Translations under genes and position numbers: made by a program
Assembly (NCBI GenBank): GCA_033398695.1
Contig: CM065815.1
Coordinates: 102,638,501-102,702,500, forward strand
DNA length: 64,000 nt
Direction: 5' to 3'
From: Orobanche coerulescens
Taxonomy: Eukaryota > Streptophyta > Magnoliopsida > Lamiales > Orobanchaceae
The notes under the pieces: generated by a model
Databases searched by the model: none
The model's input: only the letters and a program-made list of their open reading frames with translations
Told to the model about the DNA's origin: nothing
In this document: positions 29,977 to 39,007 of the stretch, piece after piece
Numbering within the stretch: position 1 is the first letter of the stretch
Layout: every line of letters begins with the position of its first letter

Positions 29977-30332
29977 AAGAGTTACGCCGACAAGCATCGA
30001 CGCGAGTTAGAGTTCCAAGTTGGCGACCGGGTATTTTTGAAAGTATCTCCTTTCCGTGGTGTTAAGCGTTTTGGTATTAAGGGCAAATTGAGTCCTCGTT
30101 TTATTGGTCCTTTCGAGATTTTGGAACGTGTTGGCGAGGTGTCTTATCGATTAGCTCTTCCACCTCAGCTTGCTCATGTGCATAACGTTTTTCATGTATC
30201 TTTGTTGCGGGGTTATAACTACCATCCTTTACATGTGGTGTCATATCATTTGGATCAGATTCAACCGGACATGTCACTTCCAGAAGAACCGGAAGCCATT
30301 CTTGATAGACAGGAGAGAGTCATGAGGAATAA
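29977..30332 (+). pseudogene. E4 integrase C-terminus and first part of chromodomain
   Basis: It encodes KHRRELEFQVGDRVFLKV, RFGIKGKLSPRFIGPFEI (integrase C-terminal domain) and HNVFHVSLLRGY, then PEAILDRQERVMRNN, the start of a chromodomain. At 30333 solo LTR sA enters. The frame reads on into sA and picks up its CR-like tail, ending at 30477. Confidence 0.85.
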
Positions 30333-30920
30333 TGATGCGATTGTGACGTCTCCAAACGAAGTAAGAATTGACGTAGGTGACGATACCATGTTGCATGCAC
30401 ATGCACCTACGTACTTCGGTGAGAAAACAAATGTGGAAATGGGAACGATCTTAATAATCGGAACCGGGATAACTTAGACGTATCAAAACATGCATACATA
30501 TGCATGTTCATGCATACAAAATCGGCCATTTGGGGAAGATTTCGGCCGATTGTGACATGCATCCATGAAGGATCTTTTGTCCCCACTACTTTCAACTTTG
30601 CTTCCATTTTCAAAGTCCACCATATCAAGGATAGAGATTTGATTTCCCTCCACCCCTTGAAAAAAAAATCGGCCGAACCACATGTAGAGGAAGACACCAA
30701 GATGTTGCTTTCATGTTCAAGTCTTTGTCAAAGCCTTATCACATGATAAATATGGTTATCTCCTTCCTTCATGCTACCCCACAGCCGAAAATGCTAAGGA
30801 AGAAGCCAAGGATGTGTTGTTTTCAATCTTTGTCAAAAGTCTTGATGTTTTAGTTTAATAATTGCTTGTCTTTTAGCTTGATTTTGTGTGATCTTGTTTG
30901 AACTTATTAGTAGTTGTAAT

Positions 30921-30935
30921 GGCTATATAATAGCC
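30921..30935 (+). promoter_or_regulatory. Palindromic TATA box, sA
   Basis: GGCTAT-ATA-ATAGCC. Confidence 0.6.
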
Positions 30936-31067
30936 TCATCCTCAACCTTGAATAAACACTTTTGAAGCTTGCAAAAATGAAATACACTTGTGTATGTTCA
31001 TTGTTGAATGATTTTCAGCACAACTTGATTATAATTCGACGTGTTTTCGAGTTGTAATTTTAATCGA

Positions 31068-31124
31068 TTCTCAATAGGTCATGAGGAGAGATTGCTTTAT
31101 CAAACTATAGGTCTAGTTTGATAA
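31068..31124 (+). other. Twin UAGGUC-loop hairpins, sA
   Basis: Hairpin I (31068-31087) has loop UAGGUC with the closing pair lost (AUGAGGA arm). Hairpin II (31097-31124) pairs UUAUCAAACUA with UAGUUUGAUAA perfectly around UAGGUC. Confidence 0.78.
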
Positions 31125-31284
31125 TTTACTTTCATATTATCTTGTTTACGTAAACCGAATTGCCCTACTTTCGGTTGAATCTTACGAGTGTTACATAAAT
31201 ACGAGTGTTGTGAGGTAACAATTATAACCGCTACATTTTCCGGCGAATTTACGTTCGACTTATACATTAATTCGTATCAAATAA

Positions 31285-31390
31285 AGTGATCCGTTTTGTT
31301 AAGGTTCTCTGGAAGAACCATCCACCACGCGAGGTGACTTGGGAGACCGAGGAGTCTATGCGAGCCAGCTACCCTTATTTTCCTTTGTAG
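31285..31390 (+). pseudogene. E4 chromodomain, second part
   Basis: After the second AATAA copy the reading continues VIRFVKVLWKNHPPREVTWE and EESMRASYPYFPL then TAG (31388-31390). Removing sA and one AATAA restores a normal chromodomain. Chromodomains at integrase ends are known to guide chromovirus insertion to heterochromatin. Confidence 0.85.
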
Positions 31391-31457
31391 TCTGGTATGC
31401 TTTCGTTTTGTTTCGGTACCTTTCTTTTTTTCAATTTTCGAGGACGAAAATTCTTCT

Positions 31458-31471
31458 GAGGAGGGAATAGT
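31458..31471 (+). promoter_or_regulatory. E4 polypurine tract
   Basis: GAGGAGGGAATAGT immediately before the 3' LTR start TGTAAAACCC. Confidence 0.75.
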
Positions 31472-32463
31472 TGTAAAACCCACTTCTCCATACTACGTCT
31501 AAATTACTAAAATGCCCTCCAGTTTGAAAATTTGAAGAAATGTGTACGTTTACCAAACAAGCCCTAAATCAAAAACGGTTATGGTACAATCATAATATGA
31601 ACATGTAACTTCAAGTAAATGATAATTGAGCTACCACGACATCATATGAACTCAAGAATGTGAAATTTGAATTAAAACACAAGTATTACATGTTACTTGA
31701 CCTAAAGGGGTCCAAAACTAATAAAACTTGTACATAACTTGTAAAATGCATAATTGTAACTAACCAAAGTATGAAAATAATAAATTTTGAAAACTTTGAC
31801 CTTTTCCCCCCTCTTGTTGTGCCGTGTAAAGGGATAGGTGAATCCCTTGAGTTTTGGTAACCTCTTTAATCACATTAAAACCTTTTATACACCTTCCTTA
31901 TACACCTTTTGACCCAAAAATAAAATCATCCCTCCCTCCCCTCTCCTAGGTCACGGCATACACACACACACCACAAAATTTTGCTCTCCAATTCTTGGTG
32001 ATTAATCCTACGTGTTTGGGAGGAAGTTTGGTGCACATTGGAATTTGTTTGGAAGCATTTGGTGGTCTCGTTCTTGGTTTTCCCTCCCCATTCGATCCAT
32101 ACATCGTCTTGGAAGGGTTTTGGTTGATTTGTTTGGCCTGGTTCTTGGTCACGTTTTTTCTTAACCCTATTTGGTATGTTCTTGTGATTTTGATTCACTC
32201 TTTTGATCCTTAATTCGTGTGATAAAAATCATGAAATTGTTATGAATCGTATAAATGTCTTGTTATTGATCTTGTTGGATTCATATGAGAATTAGTTTGA
32301 TGTGTTTTTTATGTGTATTTTCTGAATATATGATGTGTTATGATCATATAATTAAATAGATTAAAAAGAATTGGATAAATTAGGGTTTAAATGAATTAAT
32401 TAATTTGGACAGCTTTGATAATCGAATATGTATGCATCACCAAATGAATTCTATTAACGTTTA
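31472..32463 (+). repeat. E4 3' LTR, first segment
   Basis: It starts TGTAAAACCCACTTC and runs until E5 (GTTTA duplication at 32459-32463). It has no counterpart in the truncated 5' LTR. AT-rich, no gene seen. Confidence 0.82.
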
Positions 32464-33082
32464 TGATACGATATCTAATATTCCAGTCGAAGAAACTCCA
32501 ATCAAAATCGACATCCACGACGATACAAATTCACATGGTCATGCATCATTATACTTGGGAGAAAAGAACACGCGAATTGGAGTTACGTTGTTAATCGGAA
32601 TCGGAATAACGTAAAATTCGACGACGGAATCGGTCCGAAAGCATGAAAAATCGGCCATATCATGCTTGAAAGGGACCTCACTTGACTTCATATCTTGACA
32701 AGATAATGAAGTTATTTTCTCCTTCCCCACCATAACACAAACGGCCGAAACATAAAGATGGAGTGAAGACTTTCATCCTTCATGTCATTGTCTCTCATGT
32801 CCTATTCACCATAATAAGTCCAAAGAGGTTGATATCAATCTTCACAAAATCCTCCTCACTCCTTGATAAAGATCGGCCGATTTGTTGCTTGCAAGAAAGG
32901 ACAATTTGTGAAGACAATTGGTGAAGATCTTCTTCTTGTCACCATCAAGTCCAAGATTGCTTCATGTCTTAATCACATAATAAAACCAAGATACTTGGTA
33001 TCTCATCTTTAGATTTTCGGCCGAAATGGAAGTTGCTAGGAAGTTTCATTTCTCGTTTTGTTGTATTTTCTTACGGTTGGAG

Positions 33083-33100
33083 ACTACTATATATAGTAGT
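33083..33100 (+). promoter_or_regulatory. Palindromic TATA box, E5 5' LTR
   Basis: ACTACTATATATAGTAGT, a perfect palindrome. Confidence 0.65.
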
Positions 33101-33225
33101 GCTCGTTGTATTTATGTGAGATCTTGAATATTAATAAACCTTGTATTTCTTTGAAATATACGTTGAACGAGTTCAACAAAACTTTAGTTATTATTTCGAC
33201 GCGTCTCAAATTATAACTTGATCGA

Positions 33226-33283
33226 TTCTCAATAGGTCTTGAGGAGAGATTATTTTTATCGAGTTATAGGTCTAATTCGGTAA
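33226..33283 (+). other. Twin UAGGUC-loop hairpins, E5 5' LTR
   Basis: Hairpin I 33226-33245 (UUCUCAA/UUGAGGA). Hairpin II 33256-33283 (UUAUCGAGUUA/UAAUUCGGUAA). Both loops UAGGUC. Confidence 0.8.
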
Positions 33284-33344
33284 AACACATTCAAACCCAT
33301 ACACTATCCTACATCCCGGCCGAAAACCGTATAAATTTCGGCCA

Positions 33345-33552
33345 CCACCTTTATTTTCTTTGTATCGACGATTCTTTGTCATCGAGCGAGTCCTTTGCTC
33401 GAAATTGTGTCGAGCGAGTCTTGCCGCTCGGAAGTGCTATATCGACGAGTTCTTCTTTCGGGCTAACTGTAGCGGCTTGCTTCATTTCGGTGATCTTGTT
33501 CGCTACCGTCGTGAAAGAGTCTTCATTGTCGAGAGAGAATTCGTATCATAAG
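33345..33552 (+). repeat. E5-specific LTR extension, 5' copy
   Basis: It contains repeated CGAGCGAGTC/CGACGAGTTC blocks and ends AATTCGTATCATAAG, a second copy of the LTR end plus the first interior bases. The matching stretch in the 3' LTR (about 38728-38938) is much more diverged than the rest of the LTR pair. Confidence 0.65.
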
Positions 33553-33619
33553 ACCGTGATAATCTTCCGTTGTATTTTATACGTTTACGTACACTTACAT
33601 ACGTAATTCGTATCATAAG

Positions 33620-33631
33620 TGGTATCGAGCC
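33620..33631 (+). promoter_or_regulatory. E5 primer-binding site
   Basis: TGGTATCGAGCC after TAAG. One base shorter than the tRNA-iMet complement. Confidence 0.75.
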
Positions 33632-33665
33632 ATTTGTCTCACCGTTCTCGACGTTACTCAAGAAG

Positions 33666-34660
33666 ATGGCATTCACCGATGAAGAAGTAGCACAACTACG
33701 TGACGTTCTTCGTGGCTTCCGGAGCCCGAGAATCCAAGCACGACGAGGATACGACACCATGCATGCACCACGACATGCCGATGAATACAAGACAAGCGAA
33801 CTTAGGAGTTCGTAGGCGGCACCGATCCCGAGGTTTATTTGGAGTGGGAAAGAAAAATTGAACGAATGTTTGAGTTCAAGGATCTCAATGACGAGGTACG
33901 TTGCAAGTATGCGATTCTCAAACTTGGAAAGGAGCTTCCCTTTGGTTTGAGCGAATGAAGACACAAAGAGTTCGTGTAGGAAGAGAAGATACGTTCGTGG
34001 GATTCTCTAAAAAGGAAACTACGAAAAGATATGTCCCGACTACACACAAGTTAAGCTTGTATCGAAAAATTTCGACCTCACGCAAGGAAAGCTAAGTGTC
34101 GAGGAGTACATCGAGGAGTTTGAAAACTTATCCTTGATGGGAGAACTTGAAGAAAGCGAAGAATTGCGGATGTCCCGTTTCCTACGAGGTTTGAACAAAA
34201 ATATTGCTAATTCCGTGGAACTCTACCCCTATGCCGACTTTGATACTTTATGCGGACTTTGCATAAAGTTGGAAAATCAAAACAAAGCAAAACTTTCTAA
34301 ACCCGAATTCCCATCTAAATACGGAAATACCAACTTTGGCGCGAGTTCTAGCTCGTTTCCAAAAACTGTCACCACAAACCAACCCGTTACTACCATTCAA
34401 AAACTCCTATCACCCCAAAAGAAACAAGCCTATCTAAAGTCCGGTGTTTCAAATGTCAAGGATTTGGACACTATCAAAGTGCTTGTCCAAATCGGAGAAT
34501 TGTGACGTTACGAGAAGCCATAGCCGTCAGGAAGAATTACTAGCCGAAGAAGAAAAATTGGAGAAGTTTTTAACTTAGAAGTGGCGAAGAAGAAGAAGAA
34601 TGCGAGGCATACGATGCCCGAACTATGACACGAACCTCGTCCTTCGCATGTTACAAACGA
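33666..34660 (+). pseudogene. E5 Gag, frameshifted
   Basis: The ATG at 33666 gives MAFTDEEVAQLRDVLRGF then RIQARRGYDTMHAPRHAD. Frames then change at about 33808, 33930, 33985-34010, 34070 and 34395, with [50 protein letters not shown] and the CCHC knuckle region (about 34444-34490) all recognisable. Most breaks are single-base losses relative to E3 and E6. Confidence 0.85.
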
Positions 34661-35608
34661 AGGCGGCCCAGTGACGAAGAACAACGAGACCAAATCTTTC
34701 ACACGAAGTGTCGTGTCGGAGAGAAATGGTGTAGCTTGATCATTGACGGTGGAAGTTGTACAAACGTGGCATCAAGCGAGATGGTCTCAAAACTCGGTTT
34801 GATCACCACGGCCCATCCTAAGCCGTATGCACTCCATTGGCTCGATGATGGAAACAAGGTGAAAGTATCAAGGCAAGTGAAGGTCGGACTCACCATGGGT
34901 TCGTATGGTGATGATATTACATGCGATGTACTACCGATGGACGCATGTCACGTGTTATTAGGAAGACCTTGGTTATTTGATCGGGACGTACTACATCGAG
35001 GGAGGAGTAACGAGTATGAGTTACGTGACAAAGGTAAAAAAATTGTTCTTAAACCTATGTCACCTCAAGCTATCCGGACGATGAGTTCGAAAAAAGTAGA
35101 AGGACCGAAACTTACGATGTTTGCAAACGAGAAAGAAGTCGAACACGCCATTGACGATGGCGAACGTGTTTATTTGATGATGATCAAAGAGGTTCGAAAT
35201 CTTGCCACCAAATCACACCATGAAGAAGAGATAGATGCGCTATTACACGAGTTTTGGACGTATTTCGAAGACTTGCCGGTAGGATTACCACCTATCCGCG
35301 GAATTGAACACCAGATTGATCTTATACCGGGAGATCCATTACCGAACAAAGCGGCGTATCGTTGTAATCCCGAAGAAACCAAAGAACTACAACGTCAAAT
35401 TGATGAACTCATGAATCACGGATATGTCCGAGAAAGTTTAAGTCCGTGTGCGGTTCCAGTTCTACTTGTGCCAAAAAAAGACGGATCATGGCGAATGTGT
35501 ATTGACAGAGCCGTGAATAACATCACCGTCAAGTATCGGTTCCCCATCCCGAGACTAGACGACATCTTCGGACGAGTTACATGGCTCGGTTATATTCTCC
35601 AAAGTTGA
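34661..35608 (+). pseudogene. E5 protease and RT N-terminal half
   Basis: The open frame includes protease [18 protein letters not shown] (about 34736) and the RT approach: [53 protein letters not shown], and [12 protein letters not shown], where an indel shifts the frame (DDIFGRVTW instead of DDMLDELHG). Confidence 0.87.
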
Positions 35609-35841
35609 TTTACGGAGCGGATACCATCAAATCCATGCGAGAGGGAGACGAATGGAAAACGGCGTTTAAAACAAAGAATGGACTTTACGAATGGGTTGTG
35701 ATGCCATTCGGCCTCACCAACGCCCGAGCACTTTTATGAGGTTGATGAACGAGGTTCTCAAACCTTTCTTGGGAAAGTTTGTTGTCGTATACTTAGACGA
35801 CATCTTGATCTGATCGATCCTTAGAGGAACATCTCGAACAT
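35609..35841 (+). pseudogene. E5 RT catalytic region, frameshifted
   Basis: [20 protein letters not shown] and YLDDILI (about 35790-35808) are recognisable in different frames. Breaks lie at AAATCCATGCGAG (two bases lost), ACGCCCGAGC (one base lost) and GATCTGATCG (two bases lost right after DDILI). Confidence 0.8.
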
Positions 35842-36657
35842 TTGCGGCACGTATTTGAAACGCTAAGGGAACAGAAACTTTACGGAAAGCAGGAGAAGTG
35901 TACTTTCCTAGTCGAGAGTCTTGTCTTTCTCGGCTATGTTGTTTCGAAAGAAGGAGTTTCGGTCGACCAAGAAAAGATCGCGGCAATCAAGTCGTGGCCG
36001 ACCCCAAAGACAATCACGGAGGTACGATCATTCCATGGCCTCGCCTCTTTTTACCGACGATTCATACGGGACTTTAGCACCATCTCCAGTCCGATCACGG
36101 AGTGTCTAAAAAAAGGAACCTTTGCATGGAACGAGGCGGCCCAAAAGGCTTTTGAAAATTTAAAAGGAAAATTATGTGAAGCGCCGATTTTGACGTTACC
36201 CGATTTTTCACAACCGTTTGAGGTGGAATGCGACGCTAGCGGAGTTGGAATTGGGGCAGTGCTTATTCAAAGAGGCCGTCCCATCGCCTATTTTTCGGAG
36301 AAATTAAGTGGCGCCCGAGTGAATTATTGTACTTACGACAAGGAGTTCTATGCTATTGTGAGAGCACTCGATCATTGGAGTCATTATCTACGTTCGAAAC
36401 ATTTCGTGCTGCACTCGGATCACGAGTCGTTAAAATACATCAACGGACAAAGTAAGCTAAGCCCGAGGCATGCAAAATGGGTGGAATTTTTACAATCTTT
36501 TCACTTTTCATCCAAGTACAAAGACGGGAAGAGTAATATAGTGGCGGATGCACTATCGAGACGGTATGCCTTACTGTCGATGCTAGATGTTCGTTTGTTG
36601 GGGTTCGAGACTTTGAAAGATCATTACAGACGATTTGGACTTCGGGGAAATTTTTAA
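35842..36657 (+). pseudogene. E5 RT C-terminus and RNase H
   Basis: One open frame: [52 protein letters not shown], then RNase H with [46 protein letters not shown] and [12 protein letters not shown]. It ends with a frameshift at [11 protein letters not shown], where sister copies read [13 protein letters not shown]. Confidence 0.9.
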
Positions 36658-37993
36658 CCGTTGTAAAACGGCCCCGTACGAGGAATTTGTTTTACAAGAT
36701 GGCTTTCTTTTCAAGGGAAATAAATTATGTGTGCCGAGACATACAATTCGGGAATTGCTGGTTCGGGAGGCGCACGGAGGAGGACTAGCCGGTCACTTCG
36801 GCTCGACCAAGACTGTAGAAGTGCTAAAAGAACATTTCTTTTGGCCAAAGATGTATGGTGACGTAAGCACAATCGGGAGTAAATGCGTCACTTGTCACAT
36901 GATGAAAAGTTCGTTCAAGTCGAGTACATACATGCCGTTGCCAATACGACCATGGGAGGATGTCTCGATGGATTTTATTGTGGCTTTACCTCGTACTCAA
37001 CGAGGCAAAGACTCGATCATGGTGGTTGTCGACCGTTTTTCGAAAATGGCTCACTTTATAGCATGCCACAAAACCGATGATGCAAGCAATGTGGCGGACT
37101 TGTACTTCCGGGAAATAGTTCGTTTACACGGAGTTCCAAAAACTATCGTGTCGGATCGAGATTCCAAATTTCTGAGTTACTTCTGGAATACTTTATGGAG
37201 AAAAGTGGGCACTAAACTCCTATTCAGTACTTCACATCACCCACAAACCGATGGACAGACCGAGGTGACGAATCGAACCTTGGGAGCGTTATTGCGAGGA
37301 TTGGTAAATAAAACACAAAAGGATTGGGACGTTAAACTTGCTCATGCGGAATTCGCATACAACCGATCACCCGGTTATGCCACGGCCCATTCACCTTTTG
37401 AAGTAGTATACGGAATAAATCCGCACATGCCATTGGATTTGATTCCCTTACCGAGCGACGAATTGGTTCACAAAGATGCCGAATCGAAACTCAAATCAAT
37501 GGTGAAGTTACATGAAAAGATACGGGAACGGATTAAAGAAGTGAATGAAATTTACAAACGGAAGTCGAACAAAAATAAAAAGGCGAGATTATTTGATGTT
37601 GGCGACTTAGTTTCGATACATTTGAGAAAAGAAAGATTCCCAAGCAAACGGAAGAACAAATTGATGCCGAGAGCCGAAGGGCCGTACAAAATTGTGGGAA
37701 AAGTGAACGACAACGCATACAAAGTCGAACTTCCGGGCGAATACGGAGTACACGCGACTTTCAACATAGGAGATCTCTCGCCTTACCTTGACGACGATGG
37801 CATTACGGAATTGAGGTCAATTCCTTTCAAAGAAGGAGGGAATGATACGATATCTAATATTCCAGTCGAAGAAACTCCAATCAAAATCGACATCCACGAC
37901 GATACAAATTCACATGGTCATGCATCATTATACTTGGGAGAAAAGAACACGCGAATTGGAGTTACGTTGTTAATCGGAATCGGAATAACGTAA
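36635..37993 (+). CDS. E5 integrase with LTR-encoded tail
   Basis: A long open frame: HHCC finger ([22 protein letters not shown]), catalytic [16 protein letters not shown] and [11 protein letters not shown]-terminal domain ([24 protein letters not shown]), [18 protein letters not shown], then through the polypurine tract into the 3' LTR. The tail has [19 protein letters not shown] and LLIGIGIT. It is the most complete integrase on the plus strand. A Trp-to-Ser change (LVSIHL against LVWIHL) is visible. Confidence 0.9.
   Translation: MDFGEIFNRCKTAPYEEFVLQDGFLFKGNKLCVPRHTIRELLVREAHGGGLAGHFGSTKTVEVLKEHFFWPKMYGDVSTIGSKCVTCHMMKSSFKSSTYMPLPIRPWEDVSMDFIVALPRTQRGKDSIMVVVDRFSKMAHFIACHKTDDASNVADLYFREIVRLHGVPKTIVSDRDSKFLSYFWNTLWRKVGTKLLFSTSHHPQTDGQTEVTNRTLGALLRGLVNKTQKDWDVKLAHAEFAYNRSPGYATAHSPFEVVYGINPHMPLDLIPLPSDELVHKDAESKLKSMVKLHEKIRERIKEVNEIYKRKSNKNKKARLFDVGDLVSIHLRKERFPSKRKNKLMPRAEGPYKIVGKVNDNAYKVELPGEYGVHATFNIGDLSPYLDDDGITELRSIPFKEGGNDTISNIPVEETPIKIDIHDDTNSHGHASLYLGEKNTRIGVTLLIGIGIT
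37828..37842 (+). promoter_or_regulatory. E5 polypurine tract
   Basis: AAAGAAGGAGGGAA, translated as FKEGGND, abuts the 3' LTR. Confidence 0.8.
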
Positions 37994-38461
37994 AATTCGA
38001 CGACGGAATCGGTCCGAAAGCATGAAAAATCGGCCATATCATGCTTGAAAGGGACCTCACTTGACTTCATATCTTGACAAGATAATGAAGTTATTTTCTC
38101 CTTCCCCACCATAACACAAACGGCCGAAACATAAAGATGGAGTGAAGACTTTCATCCTTCATGTCATTGTCTCTCATGTCCTATTCACCATAATAAGTCC
38201 AAAGAGGTTGATATCAATCTTCACAAAATCCTCCTCACTCCTTGATAAAGATCGGCCGATTTGTTGCTTGCAAGAAAGGACAATTTGTGAAGACAATTGG
38301 TGAAGATCTTCTTCTTGTCACCATCAAGTCCAAGATTGCTTCATGTCTTAATCACATAATAAAACCAAGATACTTGGTATCTCATCTTTAGATTTTCGGC
38401 CGAAATGGAAGTTGCTAGGAAGTTTCATTTCTCGTTTTGTTGTATTTTCTTACGGTTGGAG

Positions 38462-38479
38462 ACTACTATATATAGTAGT
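38462..38479 (+). promoter_or_regulatory. Palindromic TATA box, E5 3' LTR
   Basis: ACTACTATATATAGTAGT. Confidence 0.65.
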
Positions 38480-38602
38480 GCTCGTTGTATTTGTAAGATC
38501 TTGAATATTAATAAACCTTGTATTTCTTTGAAATATACGTTGAACGAGTTCAACAAAACTTTAGTTATTATTTCGACGCGTCTCGAATTATAACTTGATC
38601 GA

Positions 38603-38660
38603 TTCTCAATAGGTCTTGAGGAGAGATTATTTTTATCGAGTTATAGGTCTAATTCGGTAA
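38603..38660 (+). other. Twin UAGGUC-loop hairpins, E5 3' LTR
   Basis: Same arms and loops as the E5 5' LTR. Confidence 0.8.
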
Positions 38661-39007
38661 AACACATTCAAACCCATACACTATCCTACATCCCGCCGAA
38701 AACCGTATAAATTTCGGCCACCACCTTTTATTTTGTCAGACGACGATTCTTTGTCAGACGAGCGAGTCCTCATTGCTCAAATTGTATCGAGCGAGTCTTC
38801 TTTGTTCGGAAGTGCTATATCGACGAGTTCTTCTTTGTTCGGGCTATTGTGGCGGCTTGCTTCATTTCGGTGAGTCTTCGCTCGCTACCGTACGTGAAAG
38901 AGTCTTCTGCTGTACCGAGAGAGAATTCGTATCATAAGACCGTGATAATCTTCCGTTGTATTTTATACGTTTTACGTACACTTACATACGTAATTCGTAT
39001 CAGTTTA

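Larger units (their letters stand above)
30333..31279 (+). mobile_element. sA: solo LTR of the E1 family
   Basis: 947 bp, TGATGCGA...TTCGTATCA, flanked by AATAA (30328-30332 and 31280-31284). It matches E1's LTRs in reverse orientation and has no interior. It splits the E4 chromodomain. Confidence 0.92.
32464..33615 (+). repeat. E5 5' LTR
   Basis: TATA palindrome at 33083-33100, twin hairpins at 33226-33283, extra 200-bp stretch at about 33345-33552 ending in an internal copy of the LTR end. Confidence 0.93.
32464..39002 (+). mobile_element. E5: CRM-like Ty3/gypsy element, family B with long LTRs
   Basis: 6539 bp, with LTRs at 32464-33615 (1152 bp) and 37843-39002 (1160 bp) and target duplication GTTTA (32459-32463 and 39003-39007). 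The LTRs are ~200 bp longer than in E3, E6 and E7 because of an extra CGAGCGAGTC-rich stretch before the end. The interior has many one- or two-base indels. Confidence 0.93.
37843..39002 (+). repeat. E5 3' LTR
   Basis: 1160 bp. TATA palindrome at 38462-38479, twin hairpins at 38603-38660, extension at about 38728-38938. Confidence 0.93.

Noticed and set aside
30037..30477. A natural chromovirus integrase ending in a CR-like tail
   Set aside because: The tail belongs to solo LTR sA: an AATAA duplication flanks the LTR and the real chromodomain end resumes at 31285.
31926..32213. Short open frames in the E4 3' LTR
   Set aside because: No homology or codon signal recognised; the region is U3-like LTR sequence.
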